Assembly (NCBI GenBank): GCA_001801175.1 | Contig: MGWZ01000045.1 | Location: 709-36,597, forward strand | DNA: 35,889 nt | Reading direction: 5' to 3' | From: Gallionellales bacterium RIFCSPLOWO2_02_FULL_57_47 | GTDB lineage: Bacteria; Pseudomonadota; Gammaproteobacteria; Burkholderiales; Gallionellaceae | The notes under the pieces: model-generated | What the model saw: only the letters and a program-made list of their open reading frames with translations | What the model was told of the DNA's origin: nothing | Database searches by the model: none | Shown here: positions 26,840 to 35,889 of the stretch, piece after piece | Layout of the letters: every line of letters begins with the position of its first letter | Position numbering within the stretch: position 1 is the first letter of the stretch | Position numbers and translations under genes: made by a program

Positions 26840-27775
26840 ATGATTCTAAAGCTTAAGATGCCAATGGTTAAGCAACGCACCTTGAAAAATTCCGTCAGCG
26901 TGACGGGAGTCGGCCTGCACAGCGGCGAAAAGGTCACGCTCGGTTTACGTCCGGCTCCGGTTAACGCCGGTATCGTATTCCGCCGTGTCGACGTGAAACC
27001 GGTCGAGGAAATTTGCGCGCGCGCAGAGGCGGTGCATGACACACGCCTGTCCACCTGTATGGAACAGAATGGCGTGCGAGTCTCCACCATTGAGCACCTG
27101 ATGTCGGCGCTGGCCGGATTGGGTGTGGACAACGCATACATAGACCTGGATAGCGCGGAAGTGCCGATCATGGACGGCAGCGCCGGGACTTTCATCTTCC
27201 TGCTCCAGTCGGCGGGCATCGTCGAGCAATCCGCCGCCAAAAAATTTATCCGCGTGAAAAAAACCGTCGAGGTGAAGCAGGGCGACAAATGGGTGCGCTT
27301 TGAACCCTTCCACGGCTATAAATTGACGTTCACGATCGACTTTACACATCCGGTGTTCACCGGTGCCAGCCAGCATGTGGTGGTCGATCTGGGCGAAGAA
27401 TCCTACGTGCGCGATATCAGCCGGGCACGGACCTTCGGCTTCATGCAGGATGTCGAAAATATGCGCGCGCAAGGCCTGGCCCTGGGCGGCAACCTGGACA
27501 ACGCCATCGTGATGGATGAATACCGTGTGCTGAATGCGGACGGACTGCGTTTCGAGAATGAGTTCGTCAAACACAAGGTGCTGGACGCGATTGGCGATCT
27601 TTACCTGTTGGGGCACCCGCTGATCGGGGCGTTCTCCGGTTACAAATCAGGCCATGCCTTGAATAACGCCCTGCTGCGCGCACTGCTCGCGGACGAACAA
27701 TCCTGGGAATTTGTCACCTTTGACAGCGTGGAAGAGGCTCCGGCATTCCTGCGCCTGCAATTGCAGACTGCCTGA
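26840..27775 (+). CDS. lpxC: UDP-3-O-acyl-N-acetylglucosamine deacetylase LpxC (start could be 26864)
   Basis: [60 protein letters not shown]. Confidence 0.97.
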   Translation: MILKLKMPMVKQRTLKNSVSVTGVGLHSGEKVTLGLRPAPVNAGIVFRRVDVKPVEEICARAEAVHDTRLSTCMEQNGVRVSTIEHLMSALAGLGVDNAYIDLDSAEVPIMDGSAGTFIFLLQSAGIVEQSAAKKFIRVKKTVEVKQGDKWVRFEPFHGYKLTFTIDFTHPVFTGASQHVVVDLGEESYVRDISRARTFGFMQDVENMRAQGLALGGNLDNAIVMDEYRVLNADGLRFENEFVKHKVLDAIGDLYLLGHPLIGAFSGYKSGHALNNALLRALLADEQSWEFVTFDSVEEAPAFLRLQLQTA

Positions 27776-27798
27776 TCTAATAACAGCGTTACAAGCCC

Positions 27799-27999
27799 AT
27801 GTTGATTCTGCGCCTGGTCATAGTTCTGGCTACCTTGCTGCTGGTGATTAACGGCGGGATGTATATCTTCACGCGCAATCGCCGTTATCTTGAATTCGCC
27901 CGGCAGACGCTGAGGTTTGTTGTGTTGCTGCTGCTGGTTTTCGCATTGCTGTTCATATTGGAGCGCTATGTGCTGGCAGGCTGGAAAGTTCTGGTGTAA
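27799..27999 (+). CDS. Small two-TM membrane protein of unknown function
   Basis: 66 aa, two hydrophobic helices separated by TRNRRYLEFARQ. Confidence 0.7.
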   Translation: MLILRLVIVLATLLLVINGGMYIFTRNRRYLEFARQTLRFVVLLLLVFALLFILERYVLAGWKVLV

Positions 28000-28061
28000 A
28001 GGGGATTTTCCGAGGTTTCTACGCAACTGCCACGCTGATTGTATTGCGCAGGGGTATCTGG

Positions 28062-28487
28062 TCAGCCTTTTGTTTTGATCATTTTTTCCAGTGTAAGCTT
28101 GAGTATTGAATCATCCGGCAGGCTGCAACTGAGTTCATTCAGTGAGTTTTGTGCCATTTTGCCAAGTCTGCGAGGCGCGGGTTTGGGTGGGCTGTGATTG
28201 TAGGAAACTTGCACCTTGACGCGGATTCCGCTAATCTCACAGCCCCTGCCCCGTAACAGGGCAGCCAGTTCCGGGCCAAGTTGGCGCAATTTTGCCGCAA
28301 TAGTGGCGTTGGCAACCGCGATGCTGAGCGTCCCCAGTTGCAGGCCCAGCACCTGGCTGGATTGGGCAAGATTAGGGGGGGCGACAGCAATAAAATGGTG
28401 TTGCAATACCTTTAACTCGTGCGCTTTTGTCAGTAGCGGACGGAGTTCCTGATTGCAGATTAGTAATGATTTGAGTTGATGCGTCAT
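28062..28487 (-). CDS. DUF721 / DciA-like protein
   Basis: 141 aa; size, position between lpxC and secA, LGTLSIAVANATIAAKLRQLGPELAALL pattern. Confidence 0.65.
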   Translation of the reverse strand: MTHQLKSLLICNQELRPLLTKAHELKVLQHHFIAVAPPNLAQSSQVLGLQLGTLSIAVANATIAAKLRQLGPELAALLRGRGCEISGIRVKVQVSYNHSPPKPAPRRLGKMAQNSLNELSCSLPDDSILKLTLEKMIKTKG

Positions 28488-28519
28488 TAAGTATTACGAT
28501 TACGCAAATAGGGGAAGAT

Positions 28520-29446
28520 ATGAATATTATTATAGTTTCCAATCGTTTGGCAAAAGCTCGCACCCGCAGCATTACGCTGGGCGGCAGACATTTACTGTTA
28601 TTGATGCCGTTGCTGCTGGGATTGTTGCTGGTTGCTGCGTTTACGATGCAATATGTGCTGATACGTATTGCCCCTGAAAGCCTGGTTGATGATATGCGCA
28701 CCCTGCTATCCGAGGTGCGCAGCGCGGAGCAACTGAAGCAGGAGTCCTATTTGCACAGCAGCCTTGATGCCATGGCGTCCAGGGTTGGTCAGATGCAGGC
28801 GCAGTTGCAGCGCCTGGACGTGCTGGGCGCGCGTTTGGCCAAGTTGTCCGGCATGAAGCCGGAAGAATTCCAGTTTGCCCAGCCGCTCGCCCAGGGCGGC
28901 CCGCTGGTGGTTTTGCCCATGCAGGGAATGTCGGTAACCAATCTGGACCAGCAACTGAGCAGATTGACCCAGGTGGTCAATGACCGCAGCGACAAACTGC
29001 TGGCCCTGGAAACCATGCTGTTGCAGAATCAATTGAGCCGTAAACTGCTTCCTTCTATCCCTCCCGTCAATGAGGCCGTGCATTCCTCGAATTTTGGCTG
29101 GCGAATAGACCCCTTTAACGGCACCGGCGCCATGCATGAAGGAGTGGATTACGTGGCGAACGCAGGAACACCGATTCATGCTTCGGCAGGTGGCGTGGTG
29201 GCATACTCGGATCTCCATCCCCAGTATGGTAATATGGTCGAGCTTGACCACGGTAAAGGCATCATCACCCGCTACGCGCATGCGTCGCGGCTGTTTGTGA
29301 AGGTCGGTCAGGTGGTGCGGCGCGGCGACAAGATTGCCGAGGTGGGGAGCACCGGACGTTCCACCGGCAACCACTTGCACTTTGAAGTACGCTATCAAGG
29401 CGTCGCCCAGAATCCGGTGCGTTTCCTGCAGAAATCCGCCAGCTAA
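28520..29446 (+). CDS. M23 family metallopeptidase (LytM/NlpD-like)
   Basis: 308 aa; N-terminal TM, coiled coil, GWRIDPFNGTGAMHEGVDYVANAGTPIHAS...VGSTGRSTGNHLHFEVR. Confidence 0.9.
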   Translation: MNIIIVSNRLAKARTRSITLGGRHLLLLMPLLLGLLLVAAFTMQYVLIRIAPESLVDDMRTLLSEVRSAEQLKQESYLHSSLDAMASRVGQMQAQLQRLDVLGARLAKLSGMKPEEFQFAQPLAQGGPLVVLPMQGMSVTNLDQQLSRLTQVVNDRSDKLLALETMLLQNQLSRKLLPSIPPVNEAVHSSNFGWRIDPFNGTGAMHEGVDYVANAGTPIHASAGGVVAYSDLHPQYGNMVELDHGKGIITRYAHASRLFVKVGQVVRRGDKIAEVGSTGRSTGNHLHFEVRYQGVAQNPVRFLQKSAS

Positions 29447-29468
29447 ACAGTGGGGGGCGAATCAGGTT

Positions 29469-29499
29469 AGGGTGAGGTAAGGGATTGCCTCACCCTTTA
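29469..29499 (+). terminator. Rho-independent terminator
   Basis: AGGGTGAGG-taagggattg-CCTCACCCTTTATTATTT, 9-bp stem plus T-rich tail. Confidence 0.8.
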
Positions 29500-29528
29500 T
29501 TATTTGTAGATGAGAAAACGAAAATTTT

Positions 29529-32261
29529 ATGATTTCCAGTATGTTGAAAAGTGTTTTCGGCAGTCGCAATGACCGCCTGCTCAAACAGTATCGTTCCTCC
29601 GTACTTTCCATCAACAAGCTAGAAGCAGGCTTCTCCAGGCTGAGCGATGATGAATTACGCCAGAAAACCGACAGTTTCAGGCAGCGTTTTGCGCAGGGAG
29701 AGTCGCTTGATGCGCTGTTGCCGGAGGCGTTTGCCGTGGTGCGCGAAGCAAGTACCCGCGCGTTGGGGATGCGCCATTACGATGTGCAGCTGATCGGCGG
29801 GATGGTTTTGCATTACGGCAAGATTGCCGAAATGCGCACCGGCGAAGGCAAAACCCTGATGGCCACCCTGCCGGTTTACCTGAATGCGATTTCCGGCAAG
29901 GGCGTGCATGTCGTTACGGTGAACGATTATCTGGCCAGCCGTGATGCCGAGTGGATGGGCAAGGTGTATCGATTCCTCGGTTTGTCGGTGGGGGTGATCC
30001 TGTCGCAGATGCCGCATGAACAGAAGAAGGTCGCATACGCTGCCGACGTAACCTACGGCACCAACAACGAATTCGGTTTTGATTACCTGCGCGACAACAT
30101 GGCGACGCATGCCGAGGAACGATACCAGCGCCCGCTCAACTATGCCATCGTGGACGAGGTTGACTCGATCCTGATCGACGAGGCGCGTACCCCGCTGATT
30201 ATTTCCGGGCAGGCCGAAGACAATGTCGACATTTACGTGCGCATCGATAAGCTGGTTCCCCTGTTGCAGCGGCAAGCCGGGGAAGCCGAGGCAGAAGGTC
30301 CGGGTGATTTCAGCGTGGATGAGAAAAACCACCAGATATTGCTGACCGAATCCGGCCACGAACACGCCGAAAACATCCTTGCCCAGGCTGGCTTGCTGCC
30401 GGCCGGCGGCAGCCTGTACGACACCGCCAATATCACGCTGATCCACCATTTGTATGCGGCTTTGCGTGCGCACAACCTGTTTCACCGCGACCAGCACTAC
30501 GTCGTGCAGAACGGCGAAGTCATCATCGTGGACGAATTCACCGGGCGGTTGATGGCCGGGCGGCGCTGGTCGGACGGCCTGCATCAGGCGGTGGAAGCGA
30601 AAGAGGGCGTGGCGATCCAGAAGGAAAACCAGACGCTGGCCTCGATCACCTTCCAGAATTATTTCCGCATGTATCACAAACTGGCCGGCATGACCGGCAC
30701 CGCGGATACCGAGGCCTACGAGTTCCAGCAAATCTACGGCCTGGAAACCGTGATCATCCCGCCTAACCGCCCGACCATCCGCAAGGATATGATGGACAAG
30801 GTATACCTCACCGCCCCGGAAAAATATCGCGCGGTGATCGAAGATATCAAGGATTGCCACAAGCGCGGCCAGCCGGTGCTGGTGGGCACGACATCGATTG
30901 AGAATTCCGAGCTGCTGTCGCATCTGCTGGAAAAGGAAAATATGCCGCACCAGGTGCTGAACGCCAAGCAGCACGCACGCGAGGCGGAGATTGTTGCGCA
31001 GGCCGGGCAGCCCAAAATGGTCACCATCGCCACCAACATGGCAGGGCGCGGCACCGACATCGTGCTGGGCGGCAATGTCGAGAAGCAGATCGAGCACACT
31101 CTTGCCGACGAAAGCACGGACGAGTCCGCCAAAGAGCAGCGCATCGCGCAGCTGAAATCAGAATGGCAACAGTTGCACCAGCAGGTATTGGATAGCGGCG
31201 GGCTGCACATCATCGGTACCGAACGGCACGAGTCGCGCCGCGTGGATAACCAGTTGCGCGGCCGCTCCGGGCGCCAGGGCGACCCCGGTTCCAGCCGCTT
31301 CTACCTGTCGCTGGAGGATCCGCTGTTGCGCATCTTCGCTTCCGACCGCGTCGCGGCGATCATGAATAAATTCAAGCTGCCGGAGGGGGAGGCGATCGAG
31401 CACAGCTGGGTGACGCGCGCCCTCGAGAATGCGCAGCGCAAAGTCGAGGCGCGCAACTTTGACATGCGCAAGCAGATCCTTGAATACGACGACGTGTCCA
31501 ATGATCAGCGCAAGGTGGTTTATCAGCAGCGCAGCGAGCTGCTGGAAAGCTCGGATATTTCCGAGACGATCCAGGCGATGCGCGAGGGGGTGCTGGAAGA
31601 TACCATCAGCCGTTATATTCCGCCGCACAGCATGGAAGAACAATGGGATGTTCACGCGCTGGAAAAAGCATTGGCTGCCGAGTTTCGTTTAGAATTGCCG
31701 CTGGTGCGATGGCTGGAAGATGATAAACAATTGAATGAAGCGGGCTTGCGTACCCGCGTCATCGAACATGCCCAGCAGCAATACCAGGCCAAGATCGATC
31801 TGGTAGGAGGGGAAGCGCTGCATCACTACGAGCGTGCAATCATGCTGCAAAGCCTGGATGTGCATTGGCGCGAACATCTGGCCGCACTGGATCATTTGCG
31901 CCAGGGGATACATTTGCGCGGTTATGCGCAGAAAAACCCCAAGCAGGAATACAAACGTGAAGCGTTTGAATTGTTTTCCGCCATGCTGGACTCGATCAAG
32001 CGCGAAGTGACGGAGACGTTGATGACCGTGCAAGTGCGAAGCGAGGCGGAAGCCGAGGCGGTAGAAGCTCCGCCCGCACCGGAAAATGTGCAGTATCATC
32101 ACTCGGATTACGACGAGGCGCTGGGGCACACAGCCGGTGCCGACCCAACCGGTGAAGACCATAAACCGTTTGTGCGCGGCGGGCAAAAAGTGGGGCGCAA
32201 TGACCCGTGCCCATGCGGGTCTGGCAGGAAATACAAGCAATGTCATGGAAAATTGAGCTAA
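29529..32261 (+). CDS. secA: Preprotein translocase ATPase SecA
   Basis: 910 aa; [40 protein letters not shown]-terminal [14 protein letters not shown] zinc motif. Confidence 0.98.
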   Translation: MISSMLKSVFGSRNDRLLKQYRSSVLSINKLEAGFSRLSDDELRQKTDSFRQRFAQGESLDALLPEAFAVVREASTRALGMRHYDVQLIGGMVLHYGKIAEMRTGEGKTLMATLPVYLNAISGKGVHVVTVNDYLASRDAEWMGKVYRFLGLSVGVILSQMPHEQKKVAYAADVTYGTNNEFGFDYLRDNMATHAEERYQRPLNYAIVDEVDSILIDEARTPLIISGQAEDNVDIYVRIDKLVPLLQRQAGEAEAEGPGDFSVDEKNHQILLTESGHEHAENILAQAGLLPAGGSLYDTANITLIHHLYAALRAHNLFHRDQHYVVQNGEVIIVDEFTGRLMAGRRWSDGLHQAVEAKEGVAIQKENQTLASITFQNYFRMYHKLAGMTGTADTEAYEFQQIYGLETVIIPPNRPTIRKDMMDKVYLTAPEKYRAVIEDIKDCHKRGQPVLVGTTSIENSELLSHLLEKENMPHQVLNAKQHAREAEIVAQAGQPKMVTIATNMAGRGTDIVLGGNVEKQIEHTLADESTDESAKEQRIAQLKSEWQQLHQQVLDSGGLHIIGTERHESRRVDNQLRGRSGRQGDPGSSRFYLSLEDPLLRIFASDRVAAIMNKFKLPEGEAIEHSWVTRALENAQRKVEARNFDMRKQILEYDDVSNDQRKVVYQQRSELLESSDISETIQAMREGVLEDTISRYIPPHSMEEQWDVHALEKALAAEFRLELPLVRWLEDDKQLNEAGLRTRVIEHAQQQYQAKIDLVGGEALHHYERAIMLQSLDVHWREHLAALDHLRQGIHLRGYAQKNPKQEYKREAFELFSAMLDSIKREVTETLMTVQVRSEAEAEAVEAPPAPENVQYHHSDYDEALGHTAGADPTGEDHKPFVRGGQKVGRNDPCPCGSGRKYKQCHGKLS

Positions 32262-32279
32262 TTGGCAAAGGAGAATTTG

Positions 32280-32765
32280 ATGTCACTGATAATAGATACG
32301 CTGCGTACCTCGACGATTACCGAGGAATTGAATGATGCCGAAGTGGAAATCATCGCAAAATTGTTCGAGATTCAGGATTTCAAGGCAGGTCAGGCAATTA
32401 TCCGTCCGGGATACGATCAGCCGGACAATCTGTATATTCTTGCGCATGGCGAGGTACAGGTGAAAATTCAAAGCAGCGAGGGAGAAGCCGCGATCCACGT
32501 GCTCAAACCCGGCGACCTGGCCGGCATCATCACGTTTGCGGGCGGCACCTCCGCCCACATCAGCGCGACCCTTACCGCGGTCGGCGCTACCAAGGTGCTG
32601 AGCATGCCCAGGGCCAAGTTTGAGACCCTGATCAATACCCATCCGATGATCGTATACAAGGTGATGCGCGGCGTGGTGCGCGATGTGCATGGGATCGTGC
32701 GCCGCATGAACGCCCAATCGGCGGAGCTGAGCAATTACATCTACCGCATTCACGGCCGCTACTAA
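32280..32765 (+). CDS. Cyclic nucleotide-binding domain (Crp-like effector domain) protein without HTH
   Basis: MSLIIDTLRTSTITEELNDAEVEIIAKLFEI...GQAIIRPGYDQPDNLYILAHGEVQV; SD aaggaga. Confidence 0.8.
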   Translation: MSLIIDTLRTSTITEELNDAEVEIIAKLFEIQDFKAGQAIIRPGYDQPDNLYILAHGEVQVKIQSSEGEAAIHVLKPGDLAGIITFAGGTSAHISATLTAVGATKVLSMPRAKFETLINTHPMIVYKVMRGVVRDVHGIVRRMNAQSAELSNYIYRIHGRY

Positions 32766-32885
32766 AAATCCAGATTTCATCCCAACTGCTGCGTTGCGGA
32801 AAAAATTTCTTGCTTGCATATAAGACATATGCGGCGCAGCGAAATTTTTTCCGCGCCTTGCATTTGGGCGAACTCTGAATTTTAG
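32762..32885. repeat. Large imperfect palindrome (about 50-nt arms) between CNB gene and argJ
   Basis: CTAAAAATCCAGATTTCATCCCAACTGCTGCGTTGCGGAAAAAATTTC ... GAAATTTTTTCCGCGCCTTGCATTTGGGCGAACTCTGAATTTTAG; apex GCATAT-aagac-ATATGC. Confidence 0.85.
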
Positions 32886-32912
32886 TGGCGTTCAACAGTT
32901 AAAGGAAACCTT

Positions 32913-34142
32913 ATGCCGGTCAATCTGACACCGCCCGCCGCGGCACAACTGTTGCCCGTTGCGGGCGTTTCTCTGGGCGTCACCGAAGCGGGCATCAAGC
33001 GCGAAAACCGCAAGGATTTGCTGGTGATGCAATTGTGCGCTGGCGCGCGGGTTGCCGGTGTGTTCACCCAGAACCGGTTTTGCGCCGCCCCGGTGATCGT
33101 CGCGCGTGAACACCTTGCTCAAGCGGATGGCATACGCGCACTGGTGATCAACACCGGCAACGCCAATGCCGGAACCGGCGAGCAGGGCATGCAGGATGCG
33201 CGTGCCACCTGCGCGGCACTGGCGGGCCTGCTGGACTGCAAGGCTACCGGGATACTGCCGTTTTCCACCGGCGTCATCATGGAGCCGCTGCCCGTGGCGA
33301 AAATTGCCGCGGGATTGCCCGGTGCAGTGGCGAACATGCGTGCCGACAACTGGTATGACGCGGCACAGGCGATCATGACCACCGACATCGTCGCCAAGGC
33401 TGTTTCCAGACAAGTGCACATCGGCGGCGTGCAGATCACCATCACCGGTATCGCCAAAGGTTCCGGCATGATCCATCCGAACATGGCGACCATGCTCGGC
33501 TACATCGCTACCGATGCCGCGATTGCGCAGCCGTTGTTGCAGCAGATGGTTGGCGAAGCTGCCAACTGTTCGTTCAACTGCATCACCGTGGACGGCGATA
33601 CCTCCACCAACGATGCGCTGATGCTGATCGCCACCGGCCAGACCGCCTTGCCGGAAATCCGCGATGCAGCCGGCGCGGGCTTCGCCACACTGCAGGCTGC
33701 CGTTACCGAAGTTGCCGTTTATCTGGCGCAAGCCATCGTGCGCGACGGCGAAGGCGCCACCAAATTCATCACCGTGCAGGTCGAAGGCGGCAGGAACGAG
33801 GCCGAATGCAAACAGATCGGCTATGCCATCGCGCGCTCGCCGCTGGTGAAGACCGCGTTCTTCGCCTCCGACCCCAACCTCGGGCGCATCCTTGCCGCGA
33901 TAGGCTATGCGGGCGTAGACGATCTGGATGTCGCCGCGCTCAGGCTTTACCTGGACGAGGTGCTGGTCGCCGAGAACGGCGGCCGCGCCGCCAGCTACCG
34001 CGAGGAAGACGGCCAGCGCGTGATGCAGCAAAGCGACATCACCATCCGCGTGGTGCTGAATCGCGGGGCGGCGAAGGCGACGCTGTGGACTTGTGATTTT
34101 TCTTACGATTACGTGAAGATCAACGCGAGCTACCGGAGTTAG
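32913..34142 (+). CDS. argJ: Bifunctional ornithine acetyltransferase / N-acetylglutamate synthase
   Basis: 409 aa; [43 protein letters not shown]. Confidence 0.97.
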   Translation: MPVNLTPPAAAQLLPVAGVSLGVTEAGIKRENRKDLLVMQLCAGARVAGVFTQNRFCAAPVIVAREHLAQADGIRALVINTGNANAGTGEQGMQDARATCAALAGLLDCKATGILPFSTGVIMEPLPVAKIAAGLPGAVANMRADNWYDAAQAIMTTDIVAKAVSRQVHIGGVQITITGIAKGSGMIHPNMATMLGYIATDAAIAQPLLQQMVGEAANCSFNCITVDGDTSTNDALMLIATGQTALPEIRDAAGAGFATLQAAVTEVAVYLAQAIVRDGEGATKFITVQVEGGRNEAECKQIGYAIARSPLVKTAFFASDPNLGRILAAIGYAGVDDLDVAALRLYLDEVLVAENGGRAASYREEDGQRVMQQSDITIRVVLNRGAAKATLWTCDFSYDYVKINASYRS

Positions 34143-34152
34143 TTTGCCTCTT

Positions 34153-35263
34153 GGTGGATTCTAATTCCAAGTGCACCATGTAAGAAATTAAGCGGACATG
34201 ATGAATAAGTCTTGATAGTGTGGGCAGTGCGACCCAACCACACTACAGGAGAAAGCCATCATGTCCTATGTACAGCTTACATCAGAAGAGCGCTATGTGA
34301 TCTACCATTTGAAGCTCTACCGGCTAAGTATCAGGGAAATCGGGCGGCGTCTTGGCCGCTCCCACACCACCATCAGTCGCGAACTCAAGCGCAATGGGCC
34401 GGCCTTCCCAACCTGGCCGTACTGGCATCAAGGCGCACACCAACAGGCCATGCAGCGCAGAAAGAAGCCGCGCCACTATCGGCGCCATGCCCATGCACCG
34501 CTGCGGCACTACGTCGAACGCAAACTACGCGACGAATGGTCGCCCGATGTTATTGCGGCAAAGCTGAAGCAGGACTATCCGGGCAATACCAAAATGCGCG
34601 TCAGCATCGAGACGATTTACCGCTGGGTCTACCGGGATACCAGTCAGGGTGGCCGGCTATTTCAATGTTTATGCCGATGCCACAAAAAGCGTCGCAGACA
34701 GCGTCGTTATGGGACGGGGCGTGGCCTGATACCTGGGCGAACCAGCATTCATTTGCGGCCTGATCTGGTCGCCACACGCCAACGCTTCGGAGACTGGGAA
34801 GGCGACACAATAGAAGGCGCAAAAGGCAGCGGGCACATCACCACGCATGTCGAGCGCAAAAGCCGTTATCTCATCGCCGGCAAGCTCGTCAACAAAACAG
34901 CGGCGGAGACAGCCCAAGTGGCCACCTCTGCGTTTGAGCGAGTACCCAAGACATTACGGCACACATTGACATTGGACAACGGTAAGGAATTTGCACGCTT
35001 CCGCGATATTGAAAGGGGCGCAGGGTTGACGGTTTATTTCGCTGCCCCTTACTCTGCATGGCAGCGCGGGACAAACGAAAATACTAATGGCCTGCTGCGA
35101 AGATATTTCCCGAAGGGCATGGACTTCAGAGCTGCTACCGAAAAATCACTTGCAGAAGTTGTGAAAAAACTGAATCATCGCCCTCGCAAGTGCCTAGGCT
35201 ACCGGACTCCTCATGAGGTCTTCATGGATGCTAAACGTGGTGCGATTGCAATGTGAATTCACC
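34153..35263 (+). mobile_element. IS30-family insertion sequence, about 1111 bp
   Basis: Terminal inverted repeats GGTGGATTCTAATTCCAAGTGCACC (34153-34177) and GGTGCGATTGCAATGTGAATTCACC (35239-35263), 19/25 complementary; encloses an IS30 transposase. Confidence 0.8.
34261..35256 (+). CDS. IS30 family transposase
   Basis: 331 aa; LSIREIGRRLGRSHTTISRELKRN HTH, FGDWEGDTIEGAKGSGHITTHVERKSRY, TLDNGKEFA, DDE-type end FAAPYSAWQRGTNENTNGLLRRYFPKG. Confidence 0.95.
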   Translation: MSYVQLTSEERYVIYHLKLYRLSIREIGRRLGRSHTTISRELKRNGPAFPTWPYWHQGAHQQAMQRRKKPRHYRRHAHAPLRHYVERKLRDEWSPDVIAAKLKQDYPGNTKMRVSIETIYRWVYRDTSQGGRLFQCLCRCHKKRRRQRRYGTGRGLIPGRTSIHLRPDLVATRQRFGDWEGDTIEGAKGSGHITTHVERKSRYLIAGKLVNKTAAETAQVATSAFERVPKTLRHTLTLDNGKEFARFRDIERGAGLTVYFAAPYSAWQRGTNENTNGLLRRYFPKGMDFRAATEKSLAEVVKKLNHRPRKCLGYRTPHEVFMDAKRGAIAM

Positions 35264-35276
35264 TACCCACGAACCC

Positions 35277-35321
35277 TCATCCCCAGCCCTTACTCCCGCC
35301 TGCGGGAGAAGGGAGTCCCAG
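35277..35321. repeat. CCC/GGG palindrome downstream of the IS
   Basis: CTCATCCCCAGCCCTTACTCCCGCCTGCGGGAGAAGGGAG. Confidence 0.7.
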
Positions 35322-35356
35322 CTCAGCCCCGCAATACTGTTTCCAGCTCACCCGAT

Positions 35357-35378
35357 AAGGCTCCGGTTTTGCCGGAGG
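35357..35378 (-). terminator. Terminator-like hairpin at trxC 3' end
   Basis: CTCCGG-TTTTG-CCGGAG, near-copy of 7157-7192. Confidence 0.55.
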
Positions 35379-35382
35379 CAAT

Positions 35383-35859
35383 CTACTTCTTGCCGCGCGC
35401 CCACCTGACGATGCCGCCGGCATCCATCGCACCGGCTTGCCGCGCAATCTCGCGTCCGTTCCTGAACAGTGCCAGGGTGGGGATGCTGCGGATGTTGTAG
35501 CGCGCTCCCAGTTCCTGCGCCTCCTCGGTGTTCAGTTTGGCAAGGCGCATTTCCGGCTCAAGCTGCGCGGCAGCCTGCACAAACGCGGGGGCCATCATGC
35601 GGCACGGGCCGCACCACGGCGCCCAGAAATCCACCAGCACGGGAATGTCATTGCGGTTGATGTGCAATACAAAATTGCTGCTGTTCAGTTCCACGGGGTG
35701 CGCATCGAACAGGGTTCGCCTGCACTTGCCGCAAGCGGGTTGGTCGCGCAACTTCGCGGCGGGCAGGCGGTTGATGCCGTCGCAATGCGGGCAGACGATA
35801 TGCAGGGCGGTTTCAAGCACCAAGTGCAAAAAGTGCAGCGTGATGCTGCCTAAAATCAA
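35383..35859 (-). CDS. trxC: Thioredoxin 2 (TrxC-like, N-terminal zinc-finger); native start uncertain
   Basis: HIVCPHCDGINRLP...ACGKCRRTLF zinc motif pair; WAPWCGPCRMMAPAF active site. Confidence 0.88.
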   Translation of the reverse strand: MILGSITLHFLHLVLETALHIVCPHCDGINRLPAAKLRDQPACGKCRRTLFDAHPVELNSSNFVLHINRNDIPVLVDFWAPWCGPCRMMAPAFVQAAAQLEPEMRLAKLNTEEAQELGARYNIRSIPTLALFRNGREIARQAGAMDAGGIVRWARGKK

Positions 35860-35889
35860 ATGCGTCTGGCGTGAACAACTGCGCAGGAC

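Noticed and set aside
29655-31097. 480-aa minus-strand ORF
   Set aside because: Entirely antisense to secA, no recognisable domain, expected in high-GC coding DNA.
32892-34031. 379-aa minus-strand ORF
   Set aside because: Antisense to argJ, shadow ORF.

Overview
The window is a betaproteobacterial chromosome segment, probably Gallionellaceae-like (inferred from gene order and protein style, not searched). Its core is an almost complete dcw (division and cell wall) cluster on the + strand: mraZ-rsmH-ftsL-ftsI-murE-murF-mraY-murD-ftsW-murG-murC-murB-ddl-ftsQ-ftsA-ftsZ-lpxC. This is followed by a small membrane protein, a DUF721/DciA-like gene (-), an M23 peptidase, secA, a cyclic-nucleotide-binding-domain protein, argJ, an IS30-family element and a trxC-like thioredoxin (-). 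Upstream are a 3'-5' exonuclease, mtfA (-), prc (-), a 2Fe-2S/FAD oxidoreductase with an unusual N-terminus (-), an MFS transporter and a debris region. The gene content is ordinary. What is unusual is that the dcw cluster is heavily peppered with small structured repeat elements. The main class has arms made of tandem 7-nt units (one case 9-nt) facing inverted copies of the same unit around a short core. I count ten loci between about 13.27 and 26.77 kb, and several lie in frame inside essential genes (murF, murD, murB, ftsQ, the N-termini of ddl and murB, the C-terminus of murC). At least three other palindromic families are also inserted in frame: CCCTCTCCC-type in ftsL, murC and murD; ACACGG...CCGGTGCGGGAG-type in rsmH and murD; GTAGGGCGGGTCACACCCGCCG-type at the murF C-terminus. 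I consider these intragenic elements the most interesting content. All calls come from reading the sequence; no database search was run.
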